A stretch of DNA of 64,000 bases from Epiperipatus broadwayi (GCA_028023455.1 JAQFVV010000049.1:6666855-6730854), one strand, 5' to 3'. Positions 24,841-36,574 are shown, counted from the first letter of the stretch. The notes: a model not told the origin generated them from the sequence alone. Numbers and translations: made by a program.

Positions 24841-27292
24841 AATAACCTATTTGTTTGCCATCTTAATCATGATCAGATAGGATAATCAGTATAAGCATTT
24901 TGCCTTTGCTAGGCAAAATGACTTCTTACTAAAAAAAGATGAACAACAACAGATAAACCAGAAGCTATCATTAATTAATTAATTAATTCTTTGTTTCAAA
25001 AAGTCTCACTTATTGCAATCAACTGCTAATGGAAAATGGATAAATTGACTTATGGAATGCTGTCTAACAACTTCAAAAACAGATCTCTTGACTTTTTCAA
25101 TTAAAAGTAATATTAAATAGCTGATTTATTTAAAAAAATATATTTATCAACTTCAAACAAGTTGCAGATACTTTATATTGAAATAGTGGTAAAATAATTG
25201 ATTTCTTCATTTTAAAAAAATATGATGTTACATCTCAATATTATGAATTTATCTTGTCTTTAATTGCAGAAGAAAAAAACTTTAAATAATAATTTTTCAA
25301 CTCAAATTTGCTGCTACAAACTTCATCACCTGGAAAGATGTAAATTTTAATTCAAAAATTAATGAAAATCACTTTGTTATGAATAATAAACTATTTGCTT
25401 GATCATATATTTGATCAGAAAATCAATGATGAATGGATTAATTATATACATCAAATGAAAAAGAATTGTATAAAATTATAATATCTTTTTTACTTATGTA
25501 TTGGAAGAATTAACTATCTAGCTATGTTGTAATAATCACAAAAATAATGCATAAAAATTATAATAGGATTAATATCATTAAATATATACATTGAGATGAT
25601 ATCTTTCGTCTCATAATAAAATATGTAGATATTTTATATTTAAATTTAACATTACATTTTTTTTGTTACACATAAAATTTATTTAATTTAAACTATACAG
25701 ACTAAAATAGATTGGTAAGCTAATTTATTAATTGATCAACTCCAAAATATACTTTTAATTATACTGTGGTATGTAAATGGGGGGGGTAAATTTCCTCCAT
25801 TGTTTAAAATGTTAAGCAAATAATTTTATTAATTTTGTTTTTTATGAATGAGTCATTGATTGCAGCACAAATTAAAGATCCAGGATCTTAAAAACCTAAG
25901 ATGAAATAATAAGGAATTTTGAATAACAAAGAAAAAAATATTTTCTTTGTTACTGCTCTTAAAAATAGAACTGGACTATGAAAAGTGAAAAAGACAATGT
26001 TACGTGAAAGGATGGGGAGGCCTCTGCAAAGACTATATAAGTAAATTGATAATTCTGAGTATTTTTTATCTCAGAGAAGTTCCAATGCATGCTGACTAAC
26101 TAAAATGATGATTCCTCTTGGGTAATACTTTTCCCACATCTGTATCTTCAGGAGCCCAGTGGTGAAGGAAGGATCCTTGCCCAACAAATGAGAATGAATT
26201 GCTAGCTTGCTGAAGCACTCCTATAAACATTATATTATTATTAGTGGAAGTATCTCCCTGACCAATACTTTTAAACTGGTCAATTCAGATTCCATGTATT
26301 ATAGACCAACATAAGAATCTATGTTGGACTTTCCCATGTAACACCAGAATAAGTTTCAAACCAGGTAATTATGAACCCTCTTGTAATTAAATTTCAATTA
26401 GACTCATATATTTACTAATGTCTCAAATTGTTAGGGAATTAACATTAAAAGCAATGGTGCATTATTCCAATATAAAATAGTTATATTTATCCATAATATG
26501 TAATAATTTAAATGCCTATATATATATAATTTTGATATTATCTTTTATGCAAGCTGATGAATCTTGATTTGGTCAATCCCTGGTTAATAATTTTTTGGTT
26601 AGTTAGTTAGTAATTAAGAGGATCAAATCTTGAATTGATACAATATTGTAAGTTTAGTTTTTGCTCTGGGTAACTCAGATTTTGAGAGATTTAAGTTGAA
26701 TCAAAGGTATTCACCAATCTTGATTATGCCTCCTTTCCAGGCCATCTCCTTGAATAAAATTAGAGATGGAGGACATTGCATATTGGTGGCAGGTAATCTC
26801 TATGATAGATTACTTATGCATGCTGGTAGTACCAATGTCCTTCAATCAAGCGATGGTTCAGGAGGTACATTTGTAATCATTGTCTCAATTACAATAAAGC
26901 ATTTTCATGCACACCTATCATATAGTTACATTGTTAATTAGGATAAGATTTATTTAGTCAAATATTGATTGTAAAGAATTTGGAGTAAAAATTGGGAAGT
27001 AATATAATAGGGATTTAAATATTGGTCAAGTAGATTCATTAGATTGTGCTAAAAGAGAATTAACAGAAGAGTTATTATACTTTAATTCATATGTTTACAG
27101 TTCAATTTATTAATGATGTTAGAAATAAGTTTCAACATTACTATAGTGTTATCTTATTATCATTAGTGTTTAGTCCATTTAAATGTAATAATAAAGGATT
27201 CTTTATATTGTGTGGGTGATGGTATACCACAACAACTACTTTATTATTAACGAGACATTTATTTTTTTAATATAGCGCTATGTTTTTGTTTA
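24841..27292. other. AT-rich DNA, no gene seen
   Basis: It contains a TTAA-type microsatellite (about 24970), a short G-run (25790) and a moderately GC-richer patch at 26090-26200. The plus frame 26696-26941 has no recognisable product. No repeat family was assigned. Confidence 0.45.
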
Positions 27293-27644
27293 TAATCTAT
27301 AATATTAATAAGCCAATAAGCTGATACACATGCGCTTTGCAGATTTCACTATATAAATGAATACTCCTACTTTTTCAAACCCAAGATTAAGTCTTTAAGA
27401 AAATATAGAATGAATCCACCTATATTTTTGACCCAACCGTATATGTATGGGCAAATCTGAAATGTTTGAAAATTCTTCAGATTTGCCCATACATATACGG
27501 TTGGGTCAAAAATATAGGTGGATTCATTCTATATTTTCTTAAAGACTTTATCTTGGGTTTGAAAAAGTAGGAGTATTAATTTATATAGTGACATCTGCAA
27601 AGTGCATGTGTATCAGGTTATTGGCTTATTAATATTATAGATTA
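27293..27644. repeat. 352-bp near-perfect hairpin (foldback/MITE-like)
   Basis: The left arm begins TAATCTATAATATTAATAAG, passes ACTCCTACTTTTTCAAACCC and CCTATATTTTTGACCCAACC, and ends GGGCAAATCTGAA (27462). The right arm, from TTCAGATTTGCCC (27476), is its complement and ends ATAGATTA. Only a handful of mismatches were seen over about 168 bp, and the loop is about 13 nt. No coding sequence and no hammerhead core. It lies directly downstream of the truncated minus-strand LINE. The outer TA pair could be a target duplication but would also arise from symmetry alone. Confidence 0.85.
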
Positions 27645-27724
27645 CTTTATTGTTGTGAATATGACCATTATATAAATAAATTTAGACTAGTTTATGAGAA
27701 ATGATTTAGAATAGTAATTCTTTC

Positions 27725-29400
27725 TTGTCTGGTGTAATGCAGTGTGATACACTGTGGCTTCTCCTTTTTTGGAGTCAGGAATCTCTCAGCCACTATGACC
27801 AGAGAAATTTGTTAGCCACTTTACCTGGAAAATCTCTCTTCTGTGCCATTTTATTATTAAAACATGATAATAATTTTAATTTTGCCCTATGCCCTAAATT
27901 CATTACCATCTTTGCTGCCCATCCATCCAAACCTCTTGCCTTTCCACTTTTAAATTTCCTATCTGCCTCATTCAGTTCACTTTCTATAAACCTAGTATTT
28001 TAATTACTATATGTTTTCATGTTTCCTATCACTCTGACCTTCACATCTAACATCTTTCCTATATCCATTACATACTTATTTAAGATTATCTCTAATCCTT
28101 CTCTAAAGCTACACTCTATTACCCTCATCATTTAGTAACACTATTTCTCTCTCCTCTACATTATTTTCTTTAATATATTTACAAATGTTTTTACTCCCAT
28201 CTCTTTCACTTTTATTAATATTCTCCAACAATTTACTATTCACTTTCATTCTCTTGCTATAACTATCTATTTTAGCCAACTTCTTTTTTTCTAAGTACTT
28301 TTCCCATTTAGCATTAATATCTTTTTCACTTTCTTTGTTCTTAATAGCACACTTATATTCTCTGCATGGTATTTTTCTCTCTTTTACACTTTTATTAGCT
28401 CTAATTTTCGTATTACTTTTATTCTTCTGAATATTCTCACCTAAAACCCTATTTGCCACTTTTTCTATTTTACCACACCAGAACTTATACTCATCCTCAA
28501 CCAACTCTTCTATGGTTTCTTCAACTTTAATTTTATACTCTTCTAATATAATTTTATCATTCACCCTCCATCCACATCTTTCACTATCCTTTCTACTTTT
28601 ATTACCATTTTCCATCACATTGCTAACCATTTCTATTGTAAAGAAGTTATGATCACTATTACATACTCTCTCTTCATTATTAAACATCTTAATATTCTGT
28701 CCTTTATTCATTCCCTCTTTTTCTACTTATACATAATCTATTGTGTGGAATATATTATTTCTGGATATTGTGTATTGTCTCTCATAAATACTTGATAAAT
28801 TTCCAATGCTCAAATTCACCCATTGACAAAAATTCTTCAAAAGCTGTCAATTCTTATTACTTACATCATCAATTTCTTCAATATGCCCATTCATATCCCC
28901 TATAATCATTATTTTCTTCCCCTTTTCATTGAAACTCTGAATATTCTTAATTCAACTAGGCATTCATAAAAACAATTGTACCATAGTTTGACTATAGCCA
29001 CCATCCATTTCTTGTCTTCCTAACCTTATATCAAACCACTTGACATTTAACAGTATTTAAATATTTTTTGACATAACTCCTATACCATAACCCCTTTTTT
29101 TCTTTTTTATTTATACGCAGCCATATCAAGTCATCCAGTATAGTTCTGCTCTTAGATGTGTTTCCACTACTGCTAGTACCTCAAGTTCTTCATTTTTACC
29201 TGCTTTGTTTAATTTCAGCCACTTTTCTGGTCTCCTACCAACTTGCATATTCAAATACCCATTTTAACAATTTCTTCTTTCCTAACTACTCTTTTATAAA
29301 TTCTTTTGACTCTTTCTTCTCCATTACATTTATAAATAACTTGCTTACCATTAATTTTACAGACCCATTCTCTCTACACATCTACATTTATATCTAAATT
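27725..29400 (-). pseudogene. LINE ORF2: AP-type endonuclease and start of reverse transcriptase
   Basis: Endonuclease remains in order: EVLAVVETHLR, then IIGDMNGHIEEID (the conserved GDxN motif), a TISRN..HTIDYV segment, and SDHNFFTIEM, the terminal SDH motif. The longest open piece (28109-28711, 200 residues) runs from just before SDHN through the Lys/Glu-rich linker (WCGKIEKVANRVLGE, ECKRAIKN-like) to IVLLNDEGNRV. After a break, ELNEA..KSGKARGLDGWAAKMV matches the first conserved block of non-LTR reverse transcriptases (KxGKAPGxDG). No catalytic YADD block is present before the truncation. Frameshifts and stops occur throughout the endonuclease. Confidence 0.75.
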
Positions 29401-29429
29401 AGCTACTCTTTGATTATTTCTTACATCCA

Positions 29430-30398
29430 GTTCATTCTTCTTTCTGATAACACTGCCACTTAACCCCCCCCCCCTTATAAGTTTCTTGAACTATATTCTT
29501 TATAAATCAAACTCGCTAAAACTGCACTTCCTTATTTTTCTAAGTGCAATCCATCTTTACTATATAATTTCCTCTTTCCAATAAAAAAAATCCCACACAT
29601 CAATCTCTCATTTGTAGAACGTGATCTATCTAACATATACCTCTTGTCAAATCTTGGTAATAATCCAACTATTCCTACTCTTCCTTAAATCTTACCCAAA
29701 TTCCTAATCAATTCTATGTACTGATCCATTACTCTCTCTCTCTCTGATGGCTCTGACAAATTATTAGTCCTTATCATAACATACATAGCTCTCTACTCCC
29801 TTGCTTCTTTACTTTATCTTTAACATCCCTAATTCTAGCTCCAGGAAAATATACTCTTACATAGCTGTTTCTATTTTTTTTAATTAGTCAATCTCTTATC
29901 AATACTATCTCATATTCTACTTTCTCTGCTTCATTCGTAACATTCTCTACCACCTTCTGGACTTCCTTATCTACTTCTTCCTTATCATTACTATTCAATA
30001 ATTTCTTAATCTAACGATTTTAATTTTGCTTGTACATCCTTTACCTCTTCCTCAATCTTACTTCTTTTCACTACTAATTTTTCCACCAATATCTCCTGTC
30101 ACTCCAGTAAAATCATACTCTATCCTATTCTCCTCAATTATATTTTGCTCCATTTTTCCTAATTTTCCTTTTAAACTAACTACACCTAGAAACCACTTTT
30201 CACCTCTTTTATCACATTTATACACTGTCTACATAACCATAAACCTGTTACATTCTTCCTACTCTTATTTAAACATTTCAAGTGATAAACATCATCACAT
30301 ACAGTACACTTTACCACAGCATGCCTAATTTCTTTCTGACCATTATATATGCATTGTGGAATACAAATGCAATCCATATTCCTTATTTTCCAAGTCAC
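29430..30398 (-). pseudogene. LINE ORF1 with PHD-type finger and SGNH esterase remains
   Basis: The intact first piece (30186-30398, 70 residues) carries a PHD-type zinc finger: CIC..C, then VVKCTVCDDVYHLKCL and LWLCRQC, i.e. Cys pairs around a His-x2-Cys. After a stop, a charged, probably coiled-coil stretch follows in shifting frames. Next come pieces typical of the SGNH-esterase ORF1 of CR1-type LINEs: YFPGARIRDVKDK, VGIVGLLPRFD, a NERLMCGIF piece, and a block fitting KDGLHL near the end. Such proteins bind RNA or lipid surfaces in element ribonucleoproteins (family knowledge). At least four frame breaks make this copy inactive. A run of ten C (plus strand, about 29466) marks the end region. 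Confidence 0.7.
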
Positions 30399-30410
30399 CT
30401 ACTCTATATT

Positions 30411-32164
30411 TGACTTTGTACTTCATCTCCTACTTTTCAAACCTCTTTCATGGAAGATAAAAACTTTATTGTCTTTCAATGATGATTGATCAATACCAAC
30501 ATGTTTTCTGACTGCAGGCCTCCAAAACTTTATCTTTTTTCCTCAAATAAGTCATTCCCTTTCTTAAATTAAAAAAAATTATTTAGCAGCAAACTTACTC
30601 AAAAAACAACTATTCTTACATACAACTTAGTTATAAAATATCCTTACATTAACACACATTCAAATATATATATATATATTTACTTCTATAATTAAAATGG
30701 CCAACAAAACACTTTCTAAACATTAACAATTCCAGGTCTTTCCAAATTCACTTATATTTATCTCTCTTGATCACAAATTTACTCTCCCCTTTCATACAAC
30801 AAGCAAACAATCTCTGTATCAATGATCTCAGATGATTAATCACATAAAAAAGTAAATAAACTTCAACTTATCTTACCACACAAAGTAAAAACTATGACCT
30901 ATTATCTCCCTGTAGTGGTCAGATTGTTTTCATGCTTGTCAACTTGTTCCATGACAATATATCTGTATCTATTAATGCATTATATTAAATCCATTAGTCT
31001 TATATTAAAATGTTTTAATCACCTTTAAATGGTAGACATTTGAGCAATACATTGAAAAGAATATTCTTAAGAGATATATAACAGTCAATCGTAACAGTAC
31101 CATTCAAATTAGTAACAGTAATCAAGCAATATATTTCTATACTTTATTTATATTGGTTACTGTTACCAATAAATTTAATTTATTATAGCTAAAAGCTTAT
31201 TTTGTAGACATTAGTTACTGTTAATATTCTACCTGTCATCTGAAATTATGAGTTTGTAGCTGATTTGAGATAGAGAATGAAAAATTTATTTTACATTTGA
31301 ATTTATGGAATATTTTAGGAAATATATATATTTAACTATTACTTTCTATATAGTTTAGTATAGAGAAAGAGTGATGGAAATCGAAGGTACATTGAAGGCA
31401 ATTTCACTTCTGATATTCAAATGAACAAACTATTTATTATTGTAATTAATTGCCAGTTCAATTTTGTTAGACGGTTCATTTCCTGAATAAGCTTAATCAC
31501 AATATTTTTATATTGCGCAATTTAAAAAAAAAAAATTGTTTTAAAATATGCAATGTGATTAATTTTATTTATGCATAATGTTTTAATTGTATATTGTTTT
31601 CAATGTAATTGTATCTTTAACAAAGAATAATATTCTCTAATGACTATATTTTTATTTTGAAAAAAGATAGTGTAAAATGGATCAATTGATTGGAATATGT
31701 GCTTGTACTTGAGGGAAAAAAAGTGTTTAAATTGTTCTGCTAATTGTAATTGTTTGATAGAAACAAATTTCAGATAACCTCTGGGTAATCATAGAATTTT
31801 AAAGCTAGCTCGTAGAAAATAAATTGGCCTTTGGTCTGATACTGATCCCGGACAATTTGATGAAGGACTAACACATGGCTCAGTAGTTCAATCTTATTAG
31901 GCCAAATGATACCATCAATATTGCAGTTAAAAAAAGTAAAAAGCAGTTAATAACTCATTAATCAAAATAAAAACATTGAATGACAACCCACAGCCTTAGA
32001 TATATCCCAGTGGATTTATATAGTAAAACAGATAAAGAAGAAAAATCATTAGTATTTGTTGAAAAATTAATGAACTTTAACATTCGTTATAATATAATAA
32101 TAACCAATATATATATATGCTAACGGTGATCCTTGAAAAAAAAAAACATTCAGAATTGTAATTC
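30411..32164. other. AT-rich DNA, no gene seen
   Basis: The first few hundred bases may be LINE 5' untranslated sequence. A small inverted repeat, TTAGTAACAGTAATCAA (about 31109) with TTGGTTACTGTTACCAA (about 31154), would form a 17-bp stem with a ~28-nt loop. Nothing else was recognised. Confidence 0.45.
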
Positions 32165-32330
32165 TTTCATGGCAAGATGAAGGCCTTTTCAAACTTTTTC
32201 CACTTTCTCTGATTGACAGCTACTCTTTTCTACAACCCTCCAGCAAACATAATATATCCTTCTAGATCATTTACAATCTCTTAATGTTCAGTTTAAGATT
32301 TTAATTGTTCATCTATTATCATCTAGCAAA
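32165..32330 (-). pseudogene. 3' end of an endonuclease-RT type LINE, relic
   Basis: The plus-strand blocks AAGATGAAGGCC, CACTTTCTCTGATTGACAGC, TTTACAATCTCTTAATGTTC and TTAATTGTTCATCTATTATC align in order with the better copy at 45871-46120. That copy encodes the C-terminal GHI.RR.DNR / ILNWIPR / RPRKRSHVRW region of a non-LTR reverse transcriptase on the minus strand. Here too many stops remain to read more. Confidence 0.55.
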
Positions 32331-34386
32331 ATATTCATTACAACTATTCGTTAGGGTCACAAACATTTTAGTGATGTTATTGTTACTTGTTTGATTTTCT
32401 AACCTGTTTATTTTGTTTTCAGTTTCACTTGTTATTCCCAACACATATATCTCCATATTTTGATATGCAGTTTGATATCATGTTGCTCATCTGTTATGCA
32501 TACAAAACTTAAATGTATGAATAAACATTAATAAAAAAAGTATTTATTAAAAAAAAAACACTTTACACAATCTAAATTTGGATAAAAACTTTAAATAATG
32601 AATTGAAGAGCAAAAGTTAACTAGAACCGCTCCCCATGAATAATAAAAAAATGTTGAAGAATAAGCCAAAACTTATCCCATTACTTAATTCAGTTTGGAG
32701 AGAGTTTTATGTGTGTTTTTTTTTTTTTACTTTTAAAATATAAAGTTAATTTTCAAGGTTACCACCCATATGCATATAATAACTTACCATTAGTGACTGC
32801 ATAATATTTATCTAAATGATAATTCCCACTAAAATATTTAAAAATCAACCAACAAGTATTAATCTAACTTATAATTCTCACTAAAAATATCTAAATATCA
32901 ATCTATATGTATTAATCTATATTGACTGTTAATTGATTTTTTTGAATAGTTTCTATATTTACTCAAAATTGAGTTTTAGGCATAACAAGCTAATACAATG
33001 GCTACTACATTATATTATTTATATAAAAATTATGCATAGTGTAGCAACATGTGTGGTCCTCATGATATAGTTCAATTTCATACAATGCCTATAACCCTGG
33101 ACTCAAATTGGGACAGATAAAACTTGATAAATGTCTAAGTCCAGTCAATCTTATGGCTTTCTTTTAATCATTTAATTCATATCCAGACAGCCAATACTCC
33201 AATCTTAATTGGTTAGTCAATAAATATTTTATGTATTCTTAGCTTGAGATAAATTTTTATCCACCAACAACTTGACGAGTAATGTTTTCTTTTTTCACTC
33301 TTCTCTGAAAATTGATAAGGAGGCATTTTGAATTTAATTATTATATTAGTTGGTGAATTTGGTTTTTATTCCATGACTTGCTGATAAAATTTATATTACC
33401 ACTAGAATAGGTCTAACAAGTTATTACTTGAAAAAATGATGGTTTGCTTTTGTTATCTTGAAAGTACAGCAGTGAATATCAATCAATGTTTGACTATTCT
33501 TATAGATAACATTTATCACTTTACCTTTAAAAAAATGTGCTGAAAGAACTTTACCTGAAGTTGGATATTTATTCTTTCAGTATTACAGAATGAGTTAGCA
33601 GTGATTGAATGATAGATTTAAGAACTAAATATTCATTGATCATAGCTCAGGTATATCACTTTTTATATTTGTATATCAAATCAACTTCTGAAGATAAAGC
33701 TATTTAATTAAACAATTTGATGATTAATCACAGTTTTTATTTTTATCCTTTCTTTTTTTTAAATAAAAGTCTTTAACTGATAAAAGTACAGCAGCGTTCC
33801 ATCCTAATGATATCTATAGTAAGATTGAATAATCAGTGACCACCAGATATTTTATGGCAATTAAGTTTCTGTCCGTCCCCCGATTGGTTTTCATCTATTG
33901 CCTTTATCAGTGAAATTTAGAACAGTGATGGAAAAAATGCAGCTATAGATCTAGTAATAATTATGTCAGATGTTGAAATTTCTTTTTTTCTTTATTTTTT
34001 AAATGGTAATCATTACTTGTCTTAGACTTATTATTTTCCTTAGTTTTTCTAGTTTCTATCAATGTAAGTTTTTTACTCTAACATTATTAAAACTGAAGTT
34101 ATTGTGAAAATTGTGTCTCAGATCAGTTTTTTTTTTTAAATTTAATATGGTGCCTGGAGAATCAACCAGTTATATTTAACTTGAAATAAAAGCATGTTAG
34201 AGAAGGAGGGTTCAAAAATTAATTAACTCAACTCCTTGTTATAGAAAACAAGAATTGAACTAAGTTCTGGATTTCACACACACGTTTTTATTTCGTGTTA
34301 AATATAAAACACTAATTGTGTTTGGAAAAAAACAAAACAATTATTTTGTGTATTTTTAGCCCGAAGTAAGTAGAAGTATTTTTCGT
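32331..34386. other. AT-rich DNA with one hammerhead relic
   Basis: No gene. A decayed hammerhead-like sequence lies at 33877-33914 (separate entry). The rest is AT-rich with poly-T runs, and possible short SINE scraps near 33050-33120 are too weak to call. Confidence 0.45.
33877..33914 (-). ncRNA. Decayed hammerhead ribozyme-like sequence
   Basis: On the minus strand it reads TTTCA, CTGATAA (one change from CUGAUGA), 11 nt, GAAAAC, CAATC, GGGGG. The order and spacing parallel the hammerheads at 55871-55912 and 53053-53092. Stem I is mostly lost and stem II does not pair well, so cleavage is not expected. It could also be chance, but the run of shared blocks argues for a relic. Confidence 0.35.
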
Positions 34387-34800
34387 AATTAGTTGCTGAA
34401 AACATTTCTAATATTGGTTAAGGAAACGTTTTATTTTATATTTTTTATTTATTAACAGCTTATTTTTTAATAGTAGTTGAGTATGCTTTCTGTTAGAGAA
34501 GCCAAATTCATAGCACTTATGATGTGGATAGTGTGCATAAGGCGGCTGGTATGTTGCAATATATGACAGTATACCCTTCACTTTATAAGCGCTATGAATC
34601 TCACTCAGGCGTTATTAGCGGAGAGGTCATCACAGCAGCCTTGCAAGCAAGTAGTTGGTTGCAGACGGATGTGGGTTCGCCTCCCGGCCGATGCTATGAC
34701 ATATGGGGGGGGGGTGCATTCAGCTACTGTTAACAAATAAAGATACAGAATAAAACTTTTTCTTAGCCAATGTTAGAAATGTTTTCAGAACTAATTACAA
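34387..34800. mobile_element. Foldback/MITE with ~80-bp inverted ends and GC-rich core
   Basis: The left end contains GTAATTAGTTGCTGAAAACA then TTTCTAATATTGGTTAAGGA and TTATTAACAGC. The right end, reverse complemented, contains GTAATTAGTTCTGAAAACAT, TTCTAACATTGGCTAAGAAA and TTGTTAACAG, so the termini are inverted copies. The core (34500-34715) is much GC-richer. It holds an inner inverted pair TTCATAGCACTTAT / ATAAGCGCTATGAA (34508 and 34583) and a box-B-like GGGTTCGCCTCCCGGC (about 34671). The 69-residue frame across the core has no recognisable content. Confidence 0.6.
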
Positions 34801-35125
34801 ACAAGATTCTTTAAAAAAGAATAACTTTGAAAAAGAATTTTTTATAAAATTACATTTATATATCTATTATTTTTTAGTTTTTAGAATTAAGAGTGAAAGT
34901 AAAATCATACATATTAATAAATAAAGTTTGTTTGCAATATAGTTTTATAACCAAAATTTGTTTATATATATTGAATATAAAAATAGATAGTTACTATCAT
35001 TTGAACAAAACAATATTTGCTTTGACTGTGTAAAGATATAAGCTGGTCATTACAAAAATATAACAATTGTAAAAAAATTAAGTAAAAATTGTAGTAATAA
35101 GCAGAACATATAAAATTACAAAAAC
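34801..35125. other. AT-rich DNA, nothing recognised
   Basis: Short AT-rich stretch without visible features. Confidence 0.45.
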
Positions 35126-35165
35126 CGTGTTCGCTTCCCGGCTGACGCTTTGACACATAATAAAA
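35126..35165 (+). repeat. SINE-tail-like fragment with box-B-like motif
   Basis: GTGTTCGCTTCCCGGCTGAC followed by GCTTTGACACATAATAAA parallels GGGTTCGCCTCCCGGCCGAT and GCTATGACATAT in the GC-rich core at 34671-34705. This suggests both come from one repeat family with a tRNA-like B box and an A-rich tail. Confidence 0.4.
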
Positions 35166-35452
35166 AAATTAAATATTGCTTTTTTTTCCCAATCAATATA
35201 AAAGTAATAATAAATCATTTTTGAGCATCAAACTTGTGGTAATCAGAACCGATCAATTGGATTGAAATATACTTGATACTTTTTATTTATTTATGTAGAT
35301 AACTCTTCATTATGTATCACAATTTGTATATTTTGTTATGCTTATTTATATAATTCAGTCTCCTCAAAACCTCTATAGATTATATATATTCTTTGATAAT
35401 AATAATGGCAACTAGATAACCTATTGATTTTTGGAGATGTTTATGTACTTGA

Positions 35453-35668
35453 CAAAAATTTTCTTATGGTTTTGGCTGTCCAGCATGCAATTTAGATAAT
35501 ATATGTTGCATATGCCATGTATTAACACATATATGTTATATCTCTGGAGTAGGCTCTAGGAATAGTCAAGATTGCAAAGGTTTTTTTTATGTTAAAAAAT
35601 TATTTCTTTGTGAAAAGTGTATAAAGAAAGATGTATTTGATTGTTATATAAGAATTAATCCATGAAGA
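35453..35668 (+). pseudogene. PHD-type Cys-rich fragment, probably LINE ORF1
   Basis: An open stretch of about 71 codons with no start codon encodes a Cys-rich peptide: CPACNLDNICCICHVLTHIC, a short linker, DCKGFF, then LFLCEKCIKK. The pattern Cys-x2-Cys ... Cys-x2-Cys ... His ... Cys ... Phe-Leu-Cys-x2-Cys parallels the PHD-type finger of the LINE ORF1 at 30186-30398 (KCTVCDDVYHLKCL...LWLCRQC). The His-to-Cys spacing is one residue short. Most likely an old ORF1 fragment of the same LINE group on the other strand. Confidence 0.4.
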
Positions 35669-36500
35669 AACACAGAAATGAAATAATTATTATATTTTGC
35701 ATATAAGTCTATGTCATGGCCAATGTTTAAGATATAAATCAAGTACTGAAAACAATGAATGGATATTTAGTTATCTCTTCTTATTCTTATGTATGTAATC
35801 TGGCATAATTGGCAGGAAATCATTCCTTAAGACAAAATAGAAAACCTTTAGATTTTATCAGAATATTATTAATTTTTTATTATGTGGAAAATGTTTTTAT
35901 TTTACAATGTCTCAACTCATGTCCAATTTTGTGATCCCTTTTACATAAGGAATGTATATCCTTGTAGAAATATTTTTACTTTTAATTTTTGTGTGGTATT
36001 TTTTATTTGATTCATTACTCTGTTGAAATATTATGTACATGTTGGATTTCTTTGTCCATAGTTTTATTTTTTTTAAAAAAGGCTGTTGCAAAGACTGAGC
36101 TAACTATAGAAAAATCTAAAATGGATGGAAATGACATGATACCTTTAAATATCTATCAATAAGTGTGCATTTTCTACATACAAGGAATTTAAAAACTTTA
36201 TTATTTGATTTAAAAACAAGAAGATTGAAAAAAAAAAGTTATCAATTCTTCTCTGCTTTTTAGTAAATTTTATTGGGAGTAAAGATTACTAATATATATT
36301 AGAAAATCATTTAGTTTTTTTTTTCCTTTGTGATCAAACAATAAATTTGTGTCAGAAAGTTGATTTATGTAATTGAAACTCTAAAGTTTGTGTTTCATAT
36401 ATTTTATAAATAAATAGGCAAATATCTCAATCATGTGATATTCCATGAAAGCACCAATAACTCACATGATCACATTTCCTATACTAGCACATTAATTGTT
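35669..36500. other. AT-rich DNA, nothing recognised
   Basis: May contain more decayed LINE ORF1 after the PHD-like piece, but no block could be matched. Confidence 0.4.
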
Positions 36501-36564
36501 GATAAACAGAGCAAAACTCTTCATACAGTGGCAATACTGTATGGAGAGTTTTGCTCTGTTTACC
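36501..36564. repeat. 64-bp hairpin, ends-only relative of the 55.7-kb foldback
   Basis: The left arm GATAAACAGAGCAAAACTCT continues TCATACAGT. The right arm, ACTGTATGGAGAGTTTTGCT then CTGTTTACC, is its complement, with a 6-nt loop. The arms match the outer ends of the foldback at 55735-56455 (CAGGCAAAACTCTCCATA, TATGGAGAGTTTTGCCT). The 13-bp ACCAATAACTCAC is directly repeated at 36453-36465 and 36562-36574, which could be a target duplication. The large middle, including both hammerheads, is absent. Confidence 0.7.
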
Positions 36565-36574
36565 AATAACTCAC

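Larger units (their letters stand above)
27720..30410 (-). mobile_element. CR1/L2-like LINE, 3'-truncated and decayed
   Basis: Read on the minus strand this is the 5' portion of a non-LTR retrotransposon: ORF1 (about 30398-29430) with PHD-finger and SGNH-esterase remains, then ORF2 (about 29400-27725) with endonuclease and the start of the reverse transcriptase. Similarity stops near 27725, next to the hairpin at 27293-27644, so the catalytic RT and the 3' end are missing. PHD and esterase modules in ORF1 are known from some CR1/L2-group LINEs. Pyrimidine-rich plus-strand composition marks its extent. Confidence 0.8.

Noticed and set aside
26696-26941. 81-residue plus-strand protein
   Set aside because: Mixed composition looks less biased than neighbours, but no motif, no conserved copy and no splice context was found.
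27725-28003. Plus-strand protein over the LINE 3' part
   Set aside because: It is the antisense shadow of the minus-strand reverse-transcriptase segment (KSGKARGLDGW).
34524-34733. 69-residue protein in GC-rich core
   Set aside because: It lies entirely in a foldback core with its own hairpin and G-run. Composition reflects GC content, and no domain is present.
35453-35668. Nuclear-receptor DNA-binding domain (CKGFF motif)
   Set aside because: The five residues match the receptor P-box, but the surrounding Cys spacing does not. The overall Cys/His pattern fits a PHD-type finger like the LINE ORF1 at 30186-30398 better.
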